Assembly (NCBI GenBank): GCA_013698135.1
Contig: JACCVM010000171.1
Location: 1 to 12,834, forward strand
Direction of reading: 5' to 3'
Length of the DNA: 12,834 bases
Origin: Euzebyaceae bacterium
Lineage (GTDB): Bacteria; Actinomycetota; Nitriliruptoria; Euzebyales; Egibacteraceae
Made by a program: the position numbers and the translations under genes. Of the stretch, positions 1 through 7,066 are shown in pieces; the stretch's first letter is position 1; each line of letters starts with the position of its first letter. A model generated the notes under the pieces. It saw only the letters and a list, made by a program, of their open reading frames with translations. It did no database searches and was not told the DNA's origin.

Positions 1-1
1 G

Positions 2-5
2 CTAG
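2..5. repeat. Left copy of presumed 4-bp target duplication (CTAG)
   Basis: CTAG abuts the left inverted repeat and is repeated at 1661-1664 beyond the right one. Only one base of the sequence left of it is visible, so the empty site can be reconstructed only as G-CTAG-GGGG. Confidence 0.75.
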
Positions 6-22
6 CCCGGATCTTTCAGTAG
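6..22 (+). repeat. Left terminal inverted repeat of the IS
   Basis: CCCGGATCTTTCAGTAG matches the reverse complement of 1644-1660 at all 17 positions. One mismatch follows (23 against 1643), then two more matching pairs. Presumed transposase binding and cleavage end. Confidence 0.95.
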
Positions 23-45
23 GCGACTGATCGCTGGGTCCAAAG

Positions 46-111
46 AAGGTGCCCTCGCTTGGGGTTGACTGCTTTTCGACCAAGAAACGCAGACCTCAAG
101 GAGGGCACCTT
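46..111 (+). promoter_or_regulatory. Fold-back stem covering transposase ribosome binding site and start
   Basis: AAGGTGCCCTC (46-56) and GAGGGCACCTT (101-111) are perfect 11-bp inverted copies separated by 44 nt. The right arm includes most of the Shine-Dalgarno sequence AAGGAGGG (98-105) and the first two bases of the TTG start at 110. A transcript entering from outside the IS would contain both arms and hide the start. A transcript initiated inside the loop would lack the left arm. A TTGACT hexamer at 65-70 in the loop could be a -35 box, but no convincing -10 follows. Fold-back control of this type is known from IS10 and IS50; its action here is inferred. Confidence 0.55.
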
Positions 112-1480
112 GTCGGTGAACGGTAACGCGCCGGTGCAGCGGGTGGAAGTGACCGGCAACGGCGCGGGGGTGACCAACCAGTCCGGGACACATTTGCTGG
201 GTGAGATCGCCCAGCGGTTGGGAGTGGCAGCTGGCCTGTCACAGGCGATGGCCGGTGCGGTATCGCGGACGTCGGGTCACGACCGGGGTCGTGTGCTGAC
301 CCAGGTGGCGATGATGCTGGCTGGTGGCGGCCGCTGTCTTGCGGATCTGAAGACGTTGCGCCACCAACCCGGCGTGTTCGGCACGGTGGCGTCGGACCCG
401 ACGGCATGGCGCGCGATGCAGCAGGTCGATGACGACGTGTTGGCAGCGATGGTCGCGGTGCGCCAAGCGGCGATCCGCCGGCTGCTGGCCTACGCGCGAA
501 TCGATGAAGTCGTGCTCGACGTCGACGCGACACTGGTCGACGTCGATTCCGACGACAAAGAGCACGCCCGCGCGACGTTTAAGGGCGGGTTCGGGTTCGC
601 GCCGATGCTGTGTGTGATCGAACCGCTGGGCCTGCCGGCGGGGGTGCTGCGACCGGGCAACGCCACGGCGAACAACGCCGGTGATCAACTCGCCGTGGTC
701 GATGAGGCCATCGGCGCGTTGCCCGAGGTGTGGCGTGCCGGCCATGGCCCCGGCGACGACGCGTCGCTGGTCCGCCGACGGCTGCTGGTGCGCGCCGACA
801 CCGCCGGTGGGACCCGCAAGATGCTGGCCGGCCTGGCCGCCCGCAACGTGGTGTTCTCGGTGGGGATGCGCACCTCAGACGTTGCCGTTGTGGGCATCCG
901 CGACATCGACGAGACCAGCTGGCGCGACGCCGTCGACGACGACGGCAAGCCGCGCGACGGTGCGCAGGTCACCGAAGCGCCTGCTCTGGTTCCCGCCTGG
1001 GCGCCGGAGGGCACCCGGGCGATCGTGCGCCGCGAACGGCCGCACCCCGGAGCGAGTCTGCGGCTGTGGGACTACAACGGCTGGCGTCACCAAGTCGTGC
1101 TGACCAACGACGACAGCGCCGACATCGCCGCGGTCGAGGCCACCCACCGCGGCCACGCCCAGGTCGAGAACCGCATCAAGAACCTCAAGGACACGGGGCT
1201 GTCGCGACTGCCGTTTGGCGCCTACGACGCCAACCGAGCATGGGTGCAACTCGTGCTGCTCGCCGCCGTGCTGCTCGCCGCGCTCCAGCAGCTGATCGAC
1301 GACGACGAGCTGCGCGTCGCCGAACCGCGACGCATCCGCTACGCATTGCTGCACGTCGCCGCCAAGATCGCCGTCCACGCCCGCCGCACGTGGCTACACC
1401 TTGACGCGGCCTGGCCGTGGACACCCCAGCTGCTCATCGCGCACCGACAACTACCCCGCCTCGCCGCCACGCTCGCGTAA
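110..1480 (+). CDS. IS1380-family DDE transposase
   Basis: Cuts and joins the ends of the surrounding IS. The product is 456 residues, normal for the family. A DDE core can be placed: first Asp in VLDVDAT (D137 or D139), second Asp in LLVRADTAGG (D230), and Glu in HAQVENRIKNLKDTG (E353), the usual C-terminal family block. The KEHARATFKGGFGFAPM block (about 150-166) is also typical of this family. I chose the TTG at 110 because AAGGAGGG lies 4-5 nt upstream. A TTG at 59 in the same frame has no ribosome site and would start inside the fold-back loop, and a GTG at 116 is an alternative. The frame is intact, with no stop or frameshift. The end at 1480 leaves 180 nt to the right inverted repeat. 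Confidence 0.94.
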   Translation: MSVNGNAPVQRVEVTGNGAGVTNQSGTHLLGEIAQRLGVAAGLSQAMAGAVSRTSGHDRGRVLTQVAMMLAGGGRCLADLKTLRHQPGVFGTVASDPTAWRAMQQVDDDVLAAMVAVRQAAIRRLLAYARIDEVVLDVDATLVDVDSDDKEHARATFKGGFGFAPMLCVIEPLGLPAGVLRPGNATANNAGDQLAVVDEAIGALPEVWRAGHGPGDDASLVRRRLLVRADTAGGTRKMLAGLAARNVVFSVGMRTSDVAVVGIRDIDETSWRDAVDDDGKPRDGAQVTEAPALVPAWAPEGTRAIVRRERPHPGASLRLWDYNGWRHQVVLTNDDSADIAAVEATHRGHAQVENRIKNLKDTGLSRLPFGAYDANRAWVQLVLLAAVLLAALQQLIDDDELRVAEPRRIRYALLHVAAKIAVHARRTWLHLDAAWPWTPQLLIAHRQLPRLAATLA

Positions 1481-1643
1481 CCCTGCCTGCGTTGAGCCAC
1501 GGACGCTCGCGTCCGGCTTCTCGCAGTGCCCGAAACCGCCGGCAAGCACCCCCTGGCGGCGCGCGCGGCAGCACCTTGCTCCACCGCTCCACAGCCCGGC
1601 ACAGCAACGGCTCCCGGCCACCGTCGAACCGAACCGACAGCGG

Positions 1644-1660
1644 CTACTGAAAGATCCGGG
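1644..1660 (-). repeat. Right terminal inverted repeat of the IS
   Basis: Perfect 17-bp inverted copy of the left end. It is followed directly by CTAG, the second copy of the presumed target duplication. Confidence 0.95.
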
Positions 1661-1664
1661 CTAG
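1661..1664. repeat. Right copy of presumed target duplication (CTAG), containing a stop codon
   Basis: Second CTAG, outside the right inverted repeat. Read on the minus strand, its last three bases (TAG) are the stop codon of the large secreted-protein gene, and its first base completes the last sense codon (CCC, Pro). Confidence 0.78.
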
Positions 1665-4600
1665 GGGGCTCCGAGGAAAATCTCGTCGTACTTCGACAGG
1701 TCGTCGCCGCCGGCGGAGTGTTCATCGTAGATGAACCCGAACACCTTGTTGCCGCCAACGGTGACGACACGGCCGCGCACCATGTGCGCCGAGAGCGCGT
1801 CGCGCAGCATGGTCTCGGTGGCCCACGTCCCGTCGTCGGTGTTCGTCGTCGTGTACAGGTCGAGGTCGGTGCGATCGGCGAACAGCAACCGGACGGTTGT
1901 CCCGTCGATCCCGGCGGTCACCACGGGCATACGTGAGCCGAACGTGCCCGGGTCGACGGCGATCTCCACCGATGGGTTGACAGTCTTCGCGGGCTCGGGG
2001 GCGGCGTCGTTGACGATCACGGTTGAGCGGAGCCGCCACGTTCCCATCTTCGTGGACGGCGAGATGGCGTAGAAGAACATCATCTTCTCGTCGGTGCCAG
2101 ATTTCCACTTCACCGGCGGAATGAACGGCGCCGAGTTGCGCGCGGACGTGCCCACCCCCGTCGCGATCGTCCTCCGCGCCGACAGGCTGTTCCCCGACGA
2201 CAGGGTCCGATGGTGGATCGTGCCGTTGCTGCCGTAGTAGAGGACATGGGTCGTGTCGGTGCTGCTCGTCGAGGCGACGACGGCCTGCCAGTGGACCTTC
2301 GCCTCAGCCTCGAGCGTCTGCTCCGCGCCCCACATCCCGTTTGTCGACCGGATTCGGTAGAACAAGTTGTCGTGTGTGCCGCTCGACCGGTTGTAGAACG
2401 CGACGAACGTCCCATCCGCCCGGCGAGCGAGCGCCGCAGCCTGCTGGGACCGCGCCAGCGAGAAGCCGGTGGCGACCGTCTCGTTGGTCGTCCACCTGTC
2501 CGGCGTGGTCGAGTGGTCGCTCGTTGCGAACCGGTAGAACCGGGCGAATCTCCCCTCGTTGAGGAAGATGTTGAGCTCGCCGTCGGTCTGGACGATGTCG
2601 ACGGCTTTCCAGTCCCTCTCCGCCGGTCGGGACGTGGCGCCCGCCTCGGTCCACGTGCGCCCCCTGTCGGCGGATTTGCGCATCCGCACCTCCGGCGTCG
2701 CCTCTGCGAACTCGTTGAGGTAGTACAGGCTCCCGTTGGCATCGGCGAAGGGACCGACCTCGAGCGGCGACTCGACATACGTGCCCGGCACGGGTGCGGG
2801 AACGGCGGTGGTGTCCGGCCCTCCGGACGTCATCCGGTACTCGATGTGCAACGTCGGGGAGTGCGCCCCGCCGTCGAACGACTCGACGACGCGCTCACCG
2901 GTACCTTCGACGATGAGCGACACGGCGTTTCCCGGAACCCACCCGGGTCGTGCGATGAGCTCCTGCAGGACCGGAGCGACGCTGGGGGTGCGCTGGTCGG
3001 CGCCGCGATCGCCCTTGCGCTGCCATGCAGGGGGATTCCAGGCCACCGAGGCGCCGGTCCGCGGCCGCGTGGTTATCTCGTACTTCGTCGTGGTGAACGG
3101 GGTGGCGTTGTCCGAGGCATGTCCGGTGATGGTCAGGCTGGTAGCCACCGACGTGGCCTTGTTCGCCTGGAACTGAACGTTGGCGGCTGTGATGGTCGCA
3201 CCGCGGGGCACGCCGACACCCGTGAATCGCAACCCCACCGCGCGCTGCTGGTCGCTGCCGGTCGCGGTCACGTCCGTCATGAAGTCCAAATTCGTCTGCA
3301 CCGGCCAGATCCGACCGTTCGACCGCTCCTCGGCATCGTCGGCGGAAGCCGCGATGGGGATGTCGAGCGTCGCGGTGACGTCTTCCCCGGCGTTGTGCAC
3401 GGACACCGGCACACCCGCCGACGTGACTGTGGCTCCAGCCTCACTCGTCGCCACGGCGGTGAGCGTGTAGGTGCCGTCCGCGGCGCGCCCGGTGTCCCAC
3501 GTGCCCGACCACCCGTCGTTCGCGACCTCGTCGATGCCGATGCTCACGCCGTCGACGAAGAACTCGACCGATGCGGCATTAGTGGCGCTGGCCAGCACGG
3601 CCACAGATCCGGAGACCGTGTCCCCCGCGGCCGGACTGGTGACCGAGACGGTCAACGAGGGATCCGGTGATGGATCATCCGGCGGCCCCTCGGCCCTCAC
3701 CACCTGCCGCCACAGGTTCAGCGCCGTCCCCTGGTCGTCGATCAGCGTCAGGAGGTCCGAATCGGCGCTGACAGGGAATCGGGGAAGTGGCAAGCGGGTG
3801 TTGTAGATGTTCTGCGTCGCTGGGTCGCTGACCTGGAAGATGCGCAGCCTGGACCACCGGCCGTCGCGGCCGGTCAAGGAATCGATTGGTGCGTACCACA
3901 TGTCGCCGTGTGTACGTGCCGTGGTCCCGCCTGTGACCACCAGCGCCCGCGCCGAGGCATCGACGGTCACCACTGGGCGCTTCGCGTCATTCGTGCCGCT
4001 GGAGGTGTAGCGGAGGATGACGTGCTTGAGCCACTGGCCGTTCGCTTGCCGCTCGAAGGCGATGAGCTGGGGCCGCCTCATCGGTCGCGCGTCGCCCAGG
4101 GGCTCGGTCTCGATGACGACGAAGGCGCGGTCCTCGAAAGCGACCGCGGAGAGCTCGTCGTCGGCCCGCTCGCCGCCCTCCCAGGGAGGCAGCGACGACG
4201 TCTCGTCGGTCCAGGCAGCTGGGTCCGACCAGTTCGTCGCACCCTGGTTCACGTGCAGGAAGTGAACCGTCGGATTGCCGCCCGGGGCCTGGCCGTCCTC
4301 GGTCGCGGCGAAGGCGACATGCTTCGCGCCGGCGACGTCGAGCTCCACCCAGTGCCCCTCGCCCTGGATGGCGGTCGCCTTCAGAGCCACCGGTGTGGCC
4401 CACGAGTCGCCGTTGTCGGTCGAGCGTGAGACGAGGATCCGGTTGGTGTCGCCGTTCACTCCCGCCCACAGGTAGCCGTTGGGAGACCTGATGATCGTGA
4501 CCCGGGGGCCGCCGCGGAGGGTCTCGGGCGCGGCGACGCCGCCGGGCTTGCTGACCTCGATGTAGCGATCGCTGGACAGGTCGTAGTGATAGCGCCGGAA

Positions 4601-5020
4601 CCGTGACGTGCCCGAAGCGCCGCGCGAGTAGAACACGTACAGCGTCCGCGATGCCTCGTGCCAGTAGGCGTCCGGCGTGCTGGCCTGCCCTGGTTCCGAG
4701 AGCGCGACCGGGTTCGGTGACGCGCCGCCCAAGTCGTGCCAGAGCCACCACTGCGACGCGCTGGCGGCGGGCGGCGAGGCTGTGGGGAGGATGCCGTCCC
4801 AACGGCCCCGAGCCGCGTTCCACCAGTAGTTCCGCTGGTTGTTGTTGCGGTACTGCGCGCCTCCCAGAGCGCTGATGTCGGTTCGCGGGATGACGCTGTC
4901 AAGCGGCAACGTGGTGTTGAGCACCGGTTCCGCCCCGCCTCCCTGCTCGGTGGCCGCCACTGGCGGCACCGCCGTGAGCAGCAAGGCAGCGATGACCAGT
5001 CCGTTGAGTGTGTTTCGCAT
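1661..5020 (-). CDS. Large secreted two-propeller (Asp-box) protein with Ig-like and jelly-roll-like domains
   Basis: An 1119-residue exported protein, probably cell-surface or extracellular and glycan-interacting. The start is the ATG at 5020, because it opens a clear signal peptide (MRNTLNGLVIAALLLTAVPP, cleavage near VAA/T at about 22-24); an upstream in-frame extension has no such sense. Residues about 35-445 form a sialidase/BNR-like region with an Asp-box STDNGDSW (200-207). A linker rich in Pro/Asp/Ser (445-455) leads to a bacterial Ig-like domain (about 456-543, with VEFFVDG...GTYTLTAVAT). Residues about 549-728 resemble a jelly-roll carbohydrate-binding-type module seen in secreted actinobacterial and proteobacterial proteins (VGLRFTGVGVPRGATI, GNAVSLIVEGTGERV). 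A second propeller-like region with Asp-box SADRGRTW (783-790) fills 740-1119. I see no sialidase RIP/FRIP motif or catalytic set, so enzymatic activity is doubtful. The IS lies directly at its stop codon. The ribosome site is weak (GGGG about 7 nt upstream). Confidence 0.85.
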   Translation of the reverse strand: MRNTLNGLVIAALLLTAVPPVAATEQGGGAEPVLNTTLPLDSVIPRTDISALGGAQYRNNNQRNYWWNAARGRWDGILPTASPPAASASQWWLWHDLGGASPNPVALSEPGQASTPDAYWHEASRTLYVFYSRGASGTSRFRRYHYDLSSDRYIEVSKPGGVAAPETLRGGPRVTIIRSPNGYLWAGVNGDTNRILVSRSTDNGDSWATPVALKATAIQGEGHWVELDVAGAKHVAFAATEDGQAPGGNPTVHFLHVNQGATNWSDPAAWTDETSSLPPWEGGERADDELSAVAFEDRAFVVIETEPLGDARPMRRPQLIAFERQANGQWLKHVILRYTSSGTNDAKRPVVTVDASARALVVTGGTTARTHGDMWYAPIDSLTGRDGRWSRLRIFQVSDPATQNIYNTRLPLPRFPVSADSDLLTLIDDQGTALNLWRQVVRAEGPPDDPSPDPSLTVSVTSPAAGDTVSGSVAVLASATNAASVEFFVDGVSIGIDEVANDGWSGTWDTGRAADGTYTLTAVATSEAGATVTSAGVPVSVHNAGEDVTATLDIPIAASADDAEERSNGRIWPVQTNLDFMTDVTATGSDQQRAVGLRFTGVGVPRGATITAANVQFQANKATSVATSLTITGHASDNATPFTTTKYEITTRPRTGASVAWNPPAWQRKGDRGADQRTPSVAPVLQELIARPGWVPGNAVSLIVEGTGERVVESFDGGAHSPTLHIEYRMTSGGPDTTAVPAPVPGTYVESPLEVGPFADANGSLYYLNEFAEATPEVRMRKSADRGRTWTEAGATSRPAERDWKAVDIVQTDGELNIFLNEGRFARFYRFATSDHSTTPDRWTTNETVATGFSLARSQQAAALARRADGTFVAFYNRSSGTHDNLFYRIRSTNGMWGAEQTLEAEAKVHWQAVVASTSSTDTTHVLYYGSNGTIHHRTLSSGNSLSARRTIATGVGTSARNSAPFIPPVKWKSGTDEKMMFFYAISPSTKMGTWRLRSTVIVNDAAPEPAKTVNPSVEIAVDPGTFGSRMPVVTAGIDGTTVRLLFADRTDLDLYTTTNTDDGTWATETMLRDALSAHMVRGRVVTVGGNKVFGFIYDEHSAGGDDLSKYDEIFLGAP

Positions 5021-5209
5021 GTGAGCCCCGTGTCCGCCCGCCTGAAGGAGCAGCGCCCCCGCCTGCTCTGACCGCCACGAGACCATACTGGTGCTTACGA
5101 AGTCAATAGTCCCGCCGGACTGGACAGACGGCTCCGAAAGACGGCCCGGATTGACTAGTGAGGACGCGGTCAACTGGCGCGCCACCAGGCGGCGAGCGAG
5201 TTTGGCTCG
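5021..5209 (-). promoter_or_regulatory. 189-nt gap upstream of the secreted-protein gene; weak promoter candidate
   Basis: No gene seen. On the minus strand TTGACT (5106-5101) precedes TATGGT (5087-5082) by 13 nt, shorter than the usual 16-18, so the promoter is only a suggestion. A 5-bp inverted repeat (CGAGC/GCTCG) directly after the stop of the upstream HprK-like gene and the 10-bp palindrome TGGCGCGCCA (5175-5184) could slow or end transcription. There is no U-run. The gap could make the secreted protein a separate transcription unit. Confidence 0.25.
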
Positions 5210-6376
5210 TCACTCGGGCCGGCAATGCGGCTCCATGGCTTGGAAGAGCGCATCGAGCGGTCCTCCATACGGATGGAGCACCCGGTACACCGCTTTGCCC
5301 GCGAGTGCGGCGGTCAGTAGGTTCTCAAGACGCTTGGTTAGATTCTCCAGCAGGGGACTGCTGCTATCTGGGAATGCGAACGTGAACCCGCGGTAATGGT
5401 CAAGCAGGGGACGCCACTCATGCTCGTTGGCACTCACCATGCTGCGGGCTGCCTGAGCGGCTTCGTGGCGCTGGACGAGGATGCCGTCCCCGTCATGGCT
5501 GGTCAACAGGAAGAAGCGGTGAGCTGAGGCGGTTAGAGACCCTAGGTCGTCACCGAACCACCGGTGTGGAGACTGCGTCACCTTCAGCTGCCGGCGCAGC
5601 GCCGGGATGCCTTTGCGCAGCAGCTTGACCGGCTCACTGCGTGCCAGGGGGCCACGTGCGAGGAGCACGGCAAGGGAGCCCGCGAGGTGGAGCGCCTGGA
5701 ACATCAGGCGCTTCTGAGGACGCACCCGGGGGGCGTGCGCGCCCATGTGCTTCAGCTGCCACTCCGAGACACCCAGGGGCAACGGCAAGCCCAAGACGGT
5801 GTCGGCGTCAGGTGCGAGCACGACCCATTCGTCCCCCACGTACGTGGCGCCATGAGCCATGAACGACAGCAGCGCCCCCGTCTTCCCACCCTTCGGCCAG
5901 CCCATGGCCACCACACCCACGCCTTCATGCACGAAGGCCGACCCGTGCAGCGGAACGTAGCCCTTGCCCAGGAAGGCCAAGACGAGCACCTCGCTGAGGA
6001 ACGGAACGGAAGTCACGCCCCGCCGGCAGACGATCTCGCATGTGGAACCCAGGTCTGCGATCGGGATGAGAGCGGTCACCGTTGCATCGACCTCGTCGAG
6101 CAGGTAGTAGTGCTCGTCATCCGTCGCCGCCCAACGAAGGCCGACGTGCGTCAGGGGCGAGGGTGCGAGGTCGGCGAAACGCACCGTGACGTCTGGTCCA
6201 CCGGCAGGCACCTGCAGGCACGGGCGCCACTGACGCTCGAAGCGCTCCGTGAGCTGGACCGGCGCGTCGACGAACCGAACGGCGACCACGCCGTGGATGT
6301 TGTAGTCGACGACCGTCGTTGCCCTCAGCACGACGCGGACGGCCTGTCCGGCCGCCGCCTCGTCATCGGTTGCCAC
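5210..6376 (-). CDS. HPr-kinase-like P-loop protein (HprK/PEPCK-type fold)
   Basis: A 388-residue protein related to the HprK-like family found beside polysaccharide and some peptide-modification genes. A poorly conserved N-terminal part with VDYNIHG (24-29) precedes PLHGSAFVHEGVGVVAMG (from 142), a Walker A GWPKGGKT (159-166) and YVGDEWVVL (about 179-187) as the likely acidic metal site. The C-terminal 190 residues (with HRWFGDD and HYRGFTFAFP) have no motif I can name and make it longer than classical HprK cores. Start: GTG at 6376, overlapping the kinase gene by 14 nt, which suggests translational coupling. There is no good ribosome site, and GTG at 6331 is an alternative. No HPr or PTS gene is nearby, so the substrate is unknown; protein, peptide or sugar phosphorylation is only inferred. 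Confidence 0.82.
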   Translation of the reverse strand: MATDDEAAAGQAVRVVLRATTVVDYNIHGVVAVRFVDAPVQLTERFERQWRPCLQVPAGGPDVTVRFADLAPSPLTHVGLRWAATDDEHYYLLDEVDATVTALIPIADLGSTCEIVCRRGVTSVPFLSEVLVLAFLGKGYVPLHGSAFVHEGVGVVAMGWPKGGKTGALLSFMAHGATYVGDEWVVLAPDADTVLGLPLPLGVSEWQLKHMGAHAPRVRPQKRLMFQALHLAGSLAVLLARGPLARSEPVKLLRKGIPALRRQLKVTQSPHRWFGDDLGSLTASAHRFFLLTSHDGDGILVQRHEAAQAARSMVSANEHEWRPLLDHYRGFTFAFPDSSSPLLENLTKRLENLLTAALAGKAVYRVLHPYGGPLDALFQAMEPHCRPE

Positions 6377-7052
6377 CGGGCGTGGTGGCAACCAAGGCGG
6401 CGATGTGGCGACGCACGTCTTCGATGACGTCATCCAGGGGTCGGCTCGCATCAACGGTGACGAAGTTGGCCATCTTGTGTCCCTGCGAAACCGTGACTTT
6501 CCTCTTCCACTCCAGCGACTCGACCGTCCCCTCTCCCTTTCGGGCCAGGAGCACATCAGGGGGTGCATCCAGAAAGATGACCATGTCGGGCCGCGGGAAG
6601 AAGGTCTCGAGGATGAAGTGATAGATCCTGTCGGACAGCCGAGCGTGACGTCGCCCGGTGGGGGCAGACTCCAGGAGGAAGTGTCGGTCGTAGAGCACGA
6701 CATCGCCGCGCCACTGGTGCATCATCGACACGAGCTGGCGGAAGCTGGCCTCGGCCAGACGGTTCATCATCCGCAACGTCGCGCCGATCCGGCCGCGCTG
6801 GACCTTGCGGTGTGCGTTGTGGTGGGTCGACACGAAGTTGGGGTCGGTGATGCCCTCCCGCTGGGCGGTCTTGCGGTACGAGCGCAGCTTGAGTCGCAGC
6901 ACCAGGCGGGACCAGGGCAATGCGACGTTGCTCGACTCGATGTTGGGGCCCATGTACAGGTAGGCCATCGGAACGGGGGACGACTTCATGAGCTGTCGTG
7001 CCACGGTCGTCTTGCCCGCCCCGTCCGCGCCGGTGAGCACGACAGTCGTCAT
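6363..7052 (-). CDS. Thymidylate-kinase-like P-loop kinase of unknown substrate
   Basis: A 229-residue cytosolic P-loop kinase. Walker A is TGADGAGKTT (7-16); the DR(Y/H) nucleoside-kinase-type motif is YDRHFLLES (121-129); LDAPPDVLLARKGEG (161-175) matches the strand 4/LID region of dTMP kinases, with R171-K172 in the lid. The rest (YLYMGPNIES, HNAHRKVQRG) differs from housekeeping dTMP kinase, and the context argues against a DNA-precursor role. The ATG at 7052 is set by GGAGG (7064-7060) 7 nt upstream and by Walker A beginning at residue 7; a longer upstream reading would run into the ATP-grasp gene. It starts 14 nt after the ATP-grasp stop and overlaps the HprK-like gene, so it sits mid-operon. 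It probably phosphorylates a small metabolite or sugar; this is inference. Confidence 0.87.
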   Translation of the reverse strand: MTTVVLTGADGAGKTTVARQLMKSSPVPMAYLYMGPNIESSNVALPWSRLVLRLKLRSYRKTAQREGITDPNFVSTHHNAHRKVQRGRIGATLRMMNRLAEASFRQLVSMMHQWRGDVVLYDRHFLLESAPTGRRHARLSDRIYHFILETFFPRPDMVIFLDAPPDVLLARKGEGTVESLEWKRKVTVSQGHKMANFVTVDASRPLDDVIEDVRRHIAALVATTPGGNR

Positions 7053-7066
7053 CGGCTTGCCTCCGG
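7053..7066 (-). promoter_or_regulatory. Strong ribosome binding site deciding the kinase start
   Basis: GGAGG at 7064-7060 lies 7 nt before the ATG at 7052 and immediately after the TGA of the ATP-grasp gene. It therefore decides the start and ties the two genes together. Confidence 0.75.

Larger units (their letters stand above)
6..1660 (+). mobile_element. Complete IS1380-family insertion sequence
   Basis: A 1655-bp element bounded by 17-bp perfect terminal inverted repeats (CCCGGATCTTTCAGTAG at 6-22, its reverse complement at 1644-1660). The match resumes for 2 bp after one mismatch. It is flanked on both sides by CTAG (2-5 and 1661-1664), which reads as a 4-bp target duplication. Ends starting CC and a 4-5 bp duplication are what I recall for the IS1380 family. 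The element holds one transposase gene, a leader of about 100 nt with a fold-back stem, and a 180-nt non-coding 3' segment (1481-1660) in which I see no gene. Because CTAG is a palindrome, the sequence alone cannot exclude that the four bases belong to the IS ends. The single transposase frame is intact, so the element may still be active. Confidence 0.93.

Noticed and set aside
1526..1936. Plus-strand frame spanning the right IS end
   Set aside because: It crosses the inverted repeat and runs antisense to the secreted-protein gene. No motif.
2210..3670. Long open frame on the plus strand opposite the secreted-protein gene (about 486 codons)
   Set aside because: It is antisense to a gene with a signal peptide and recognisable domains. 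The translation is Arg/Gly/Pro-rich and low in motif content, as expected from GC-rich shadow frames.
1661..5020. Catalytic sialidase
   Set aside because: The Asp-boxes alone do not show catalysis. No FRIP/RIP motif or arginine triad could be placed.
5210..6376. Genuine HPr kinase/phosphorylase of carbon regulation
   Set aside because: The length, divergent N-terminus, absence of an HPr gene and operon context do not fit the regulatory enzyme.
5564..6427. Plus-strand open frame opposite the HprK-like gene
   Set aside because: Walker A and other HprK-like motifs are on the minus strand. The plus-strand product has no recognisable features.
6377..6703. Extension of the HprK-like reading frame upstream to 6703
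   Set aside because: This part overlaps the well-supported kinase gene in another frame and reads as Ser/Arg/Trp-rich nonsense. The start was placed at GTG 6376.
6363..7052. Housekeeping dTMP kinase
   Set aside because: The P-loop and DRH motif fit the superfamily, but much of the substrate region differs and the operon context is unrelated to DNA-precursor synthesis.
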